Shown here: in pieces, positions 7,308-10,363 of the stretch
How the letters are laid out: every line of letters starts with the position of its first letter
Position numbering within the stretch: the stretch's first letter is position 1
Assembly: GCA_947175975.1 (NCBI GenBank)
Contig: CAMWOX010000041.1
Coordinates: forward strand, 1 to 10,363
DNA: 10,363 nt
Source of the DNA: an uncultured Ruminococcus sp.
GTDB lineage: Bacteria; Bacillota; Clostridia; Oscillospirales; Ruminococcaceae
Direction of reading: 5' to 3'
Program-made: the position numbers and the translations under genes
The notes under the pieces: generated by a model
Database searches by the model: none
What the model was told of the DNA's origin: nothing
Seen by the model: the letters and a program-made list of their open reading frames with translations, nothing else

Positions 7308-7751
7308 TTAACTGAAATCGTCATAGAATTGCAAACTTACATCATCATTCAGATTGGTGTCACAATCTTTTGCAGAAGTACCATCTGCGGCTTTTGTATT
7401 GTATCTTTTTGCATTGATAGTACCATAAGTTCCAACAGAGAATGTTACATCCTGTTCACCATTGGAAGCTACTTTTGCCTTTGTGACACCATTTGTAATA
7501 TCATCCGCATTTGCAGAATTAAAATCTGCATTCGCTGTACAGTATTCACCGAGCGTGGTTTTATCATTGACGCTACCAACTTTTGCCTCTGCCTGTGTCT
7601 TGTTATTGAGATGATTGGTATTGATCAGCAGTCTGTTGGTAAGAGTCCCGACTCTTACCATAATCAGACCAGTGATCGCCAGAACTGCCATAGCAATAAT
7701 ACATTCAATCAGGGTCATGCCTTTGAGTTTCTTGTTTTTCTTTGCTTTCAT
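7308..7751 (-). CDS. Prepilin-like minor pilin, PilV/GspI-like
   Basis: 147-residue protein starting at the ATG at 7751. The leader MKAKKNKKLKG is strongly basic and ends at G11. The mature protein begins MTLIECIIAMAVLAITGLIMV, so Met stands at +1 where Phe is usual, and E5 is kept (residue 16). One membrane helix at about 12-32 is followed by a small ectodomain rich in Asn, Asp, Ala and Thr with two cysteines (C71, C120). The size and the central position between a GspK-like and a GspJ-like gene suggest a PilV/GspI-type minor pilin. The open frame extends 48 codons further upstream, but the ATG is preferred because AGGAGG lies eight bases before it and the leader starts there. The site overlaps the stop codon of the upstream gene, so translation is probably coupled. 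Function is inferred from signal and context. Confidence 0.85.
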   Translation of the reverse strand: MKAKKNKKLKGMTLIECIIAMAVLAITGLIMVRVGTLTNRLLINTNHLNNKTQAEAKVGSVNDKTTLGEYCTANADFNSANADDITNGVTKAKVASNGEQDVTFSVGTYGTINAKRYNTKAADGTSAKDCDTNLNDDVSLQFYDDFS

Positions 7752-7759
7752 GAATGACC

Positions 7760-7764
7760 CCTCC

Positions 7765-7765
<1 letters not shown>
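7760..7765 (-). promoter_or_regulatory. Ribosome binding site of the small prepilin gene, touching the upstream stop
   Basis: AGGAGG on the minus strand, eight bases before the ATG at 7751. It shares a base with the stop codon of the large upstream gene that ends at 7765, an arrangement typical of translational coupling. It argues against the longer reading frame that begins at 7895. Confidence 0.82.

Positions 7766-10363
<2,598 letters not shown>

Overview
The window looks like a chromosomal segment of a low-GC Gram-positive Clostridia, most likely a gut Ruminococcus or relative (Oscillospiraceae). This placement is an inference. It rests on strong AGGAGG ribosome binding sites before nearly every gene, TTG and GTG starts, sigma-A-like promoters, a DNA polymerase I whose proofreading residues are missing, and a type IV pilus/type II secretion-like gene set of the kind known in Ruminococcus. 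No rRNA, tRNA, CRISPR array, insertion sequence or phage gene was seen, and no stretch longer than about 150 bases lacks a gene.

Layout. Positions 1-2368 (minus) hold polA without its last part, which lies off the left edge. Its promoter (2406-2434) sits just downstream of a terminator (2461-2486) that closes the next operon. Positions 2511-5298 (minus) hold a two-gene ATPase operon: a PilB/GspE-type assembly ATPase followed 43 bases later by a PilT-type retraction ATPase with a TTG start. A 108-base divergent control region (5299-5406) separates this operon from a plus-strand prepilin peptidase (PilD-like, 5407-6297). That region has overlapping promoters and a 7+5+7 dyad that could be a shared operator. 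The peptidase gene ends in a strong terminator (6309-6347). Convergent to it, on the minus strand, is a three-gene cluster (6357-10363) transcribed from right to left. It encodes a very large PilX/GspK-like surface protein (over 865 residues, start off the right edge), a 147-residue prepilin-like protein and a 311-residue prepilin-like protein.

How the genes fit together. The peptidase would cleave and probably N-methylate the prepilins. The PilB-like ATPase would power their assembly and the PilT-like ATPase their disassembly. The three-gene cluster resembles the GspK-I-J (PilX-V-W) minor pilin set that primes and caps the filament. The large protein would then be the tip or cap subunit, carrying a beta-repeat, adhesin-like ectodomain and an unusual near-C-terminal run of 14 glutamines. 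The platform protein (PilC/GspF), PilM/N/O and an obvious major pilin are not in this window and may lie beyond the right edge.

The most interesting points are the polyglutamine-tailed giant minor pilin, the variant active-site motifs of the prepilin peptidase, and the shared divergent control region.
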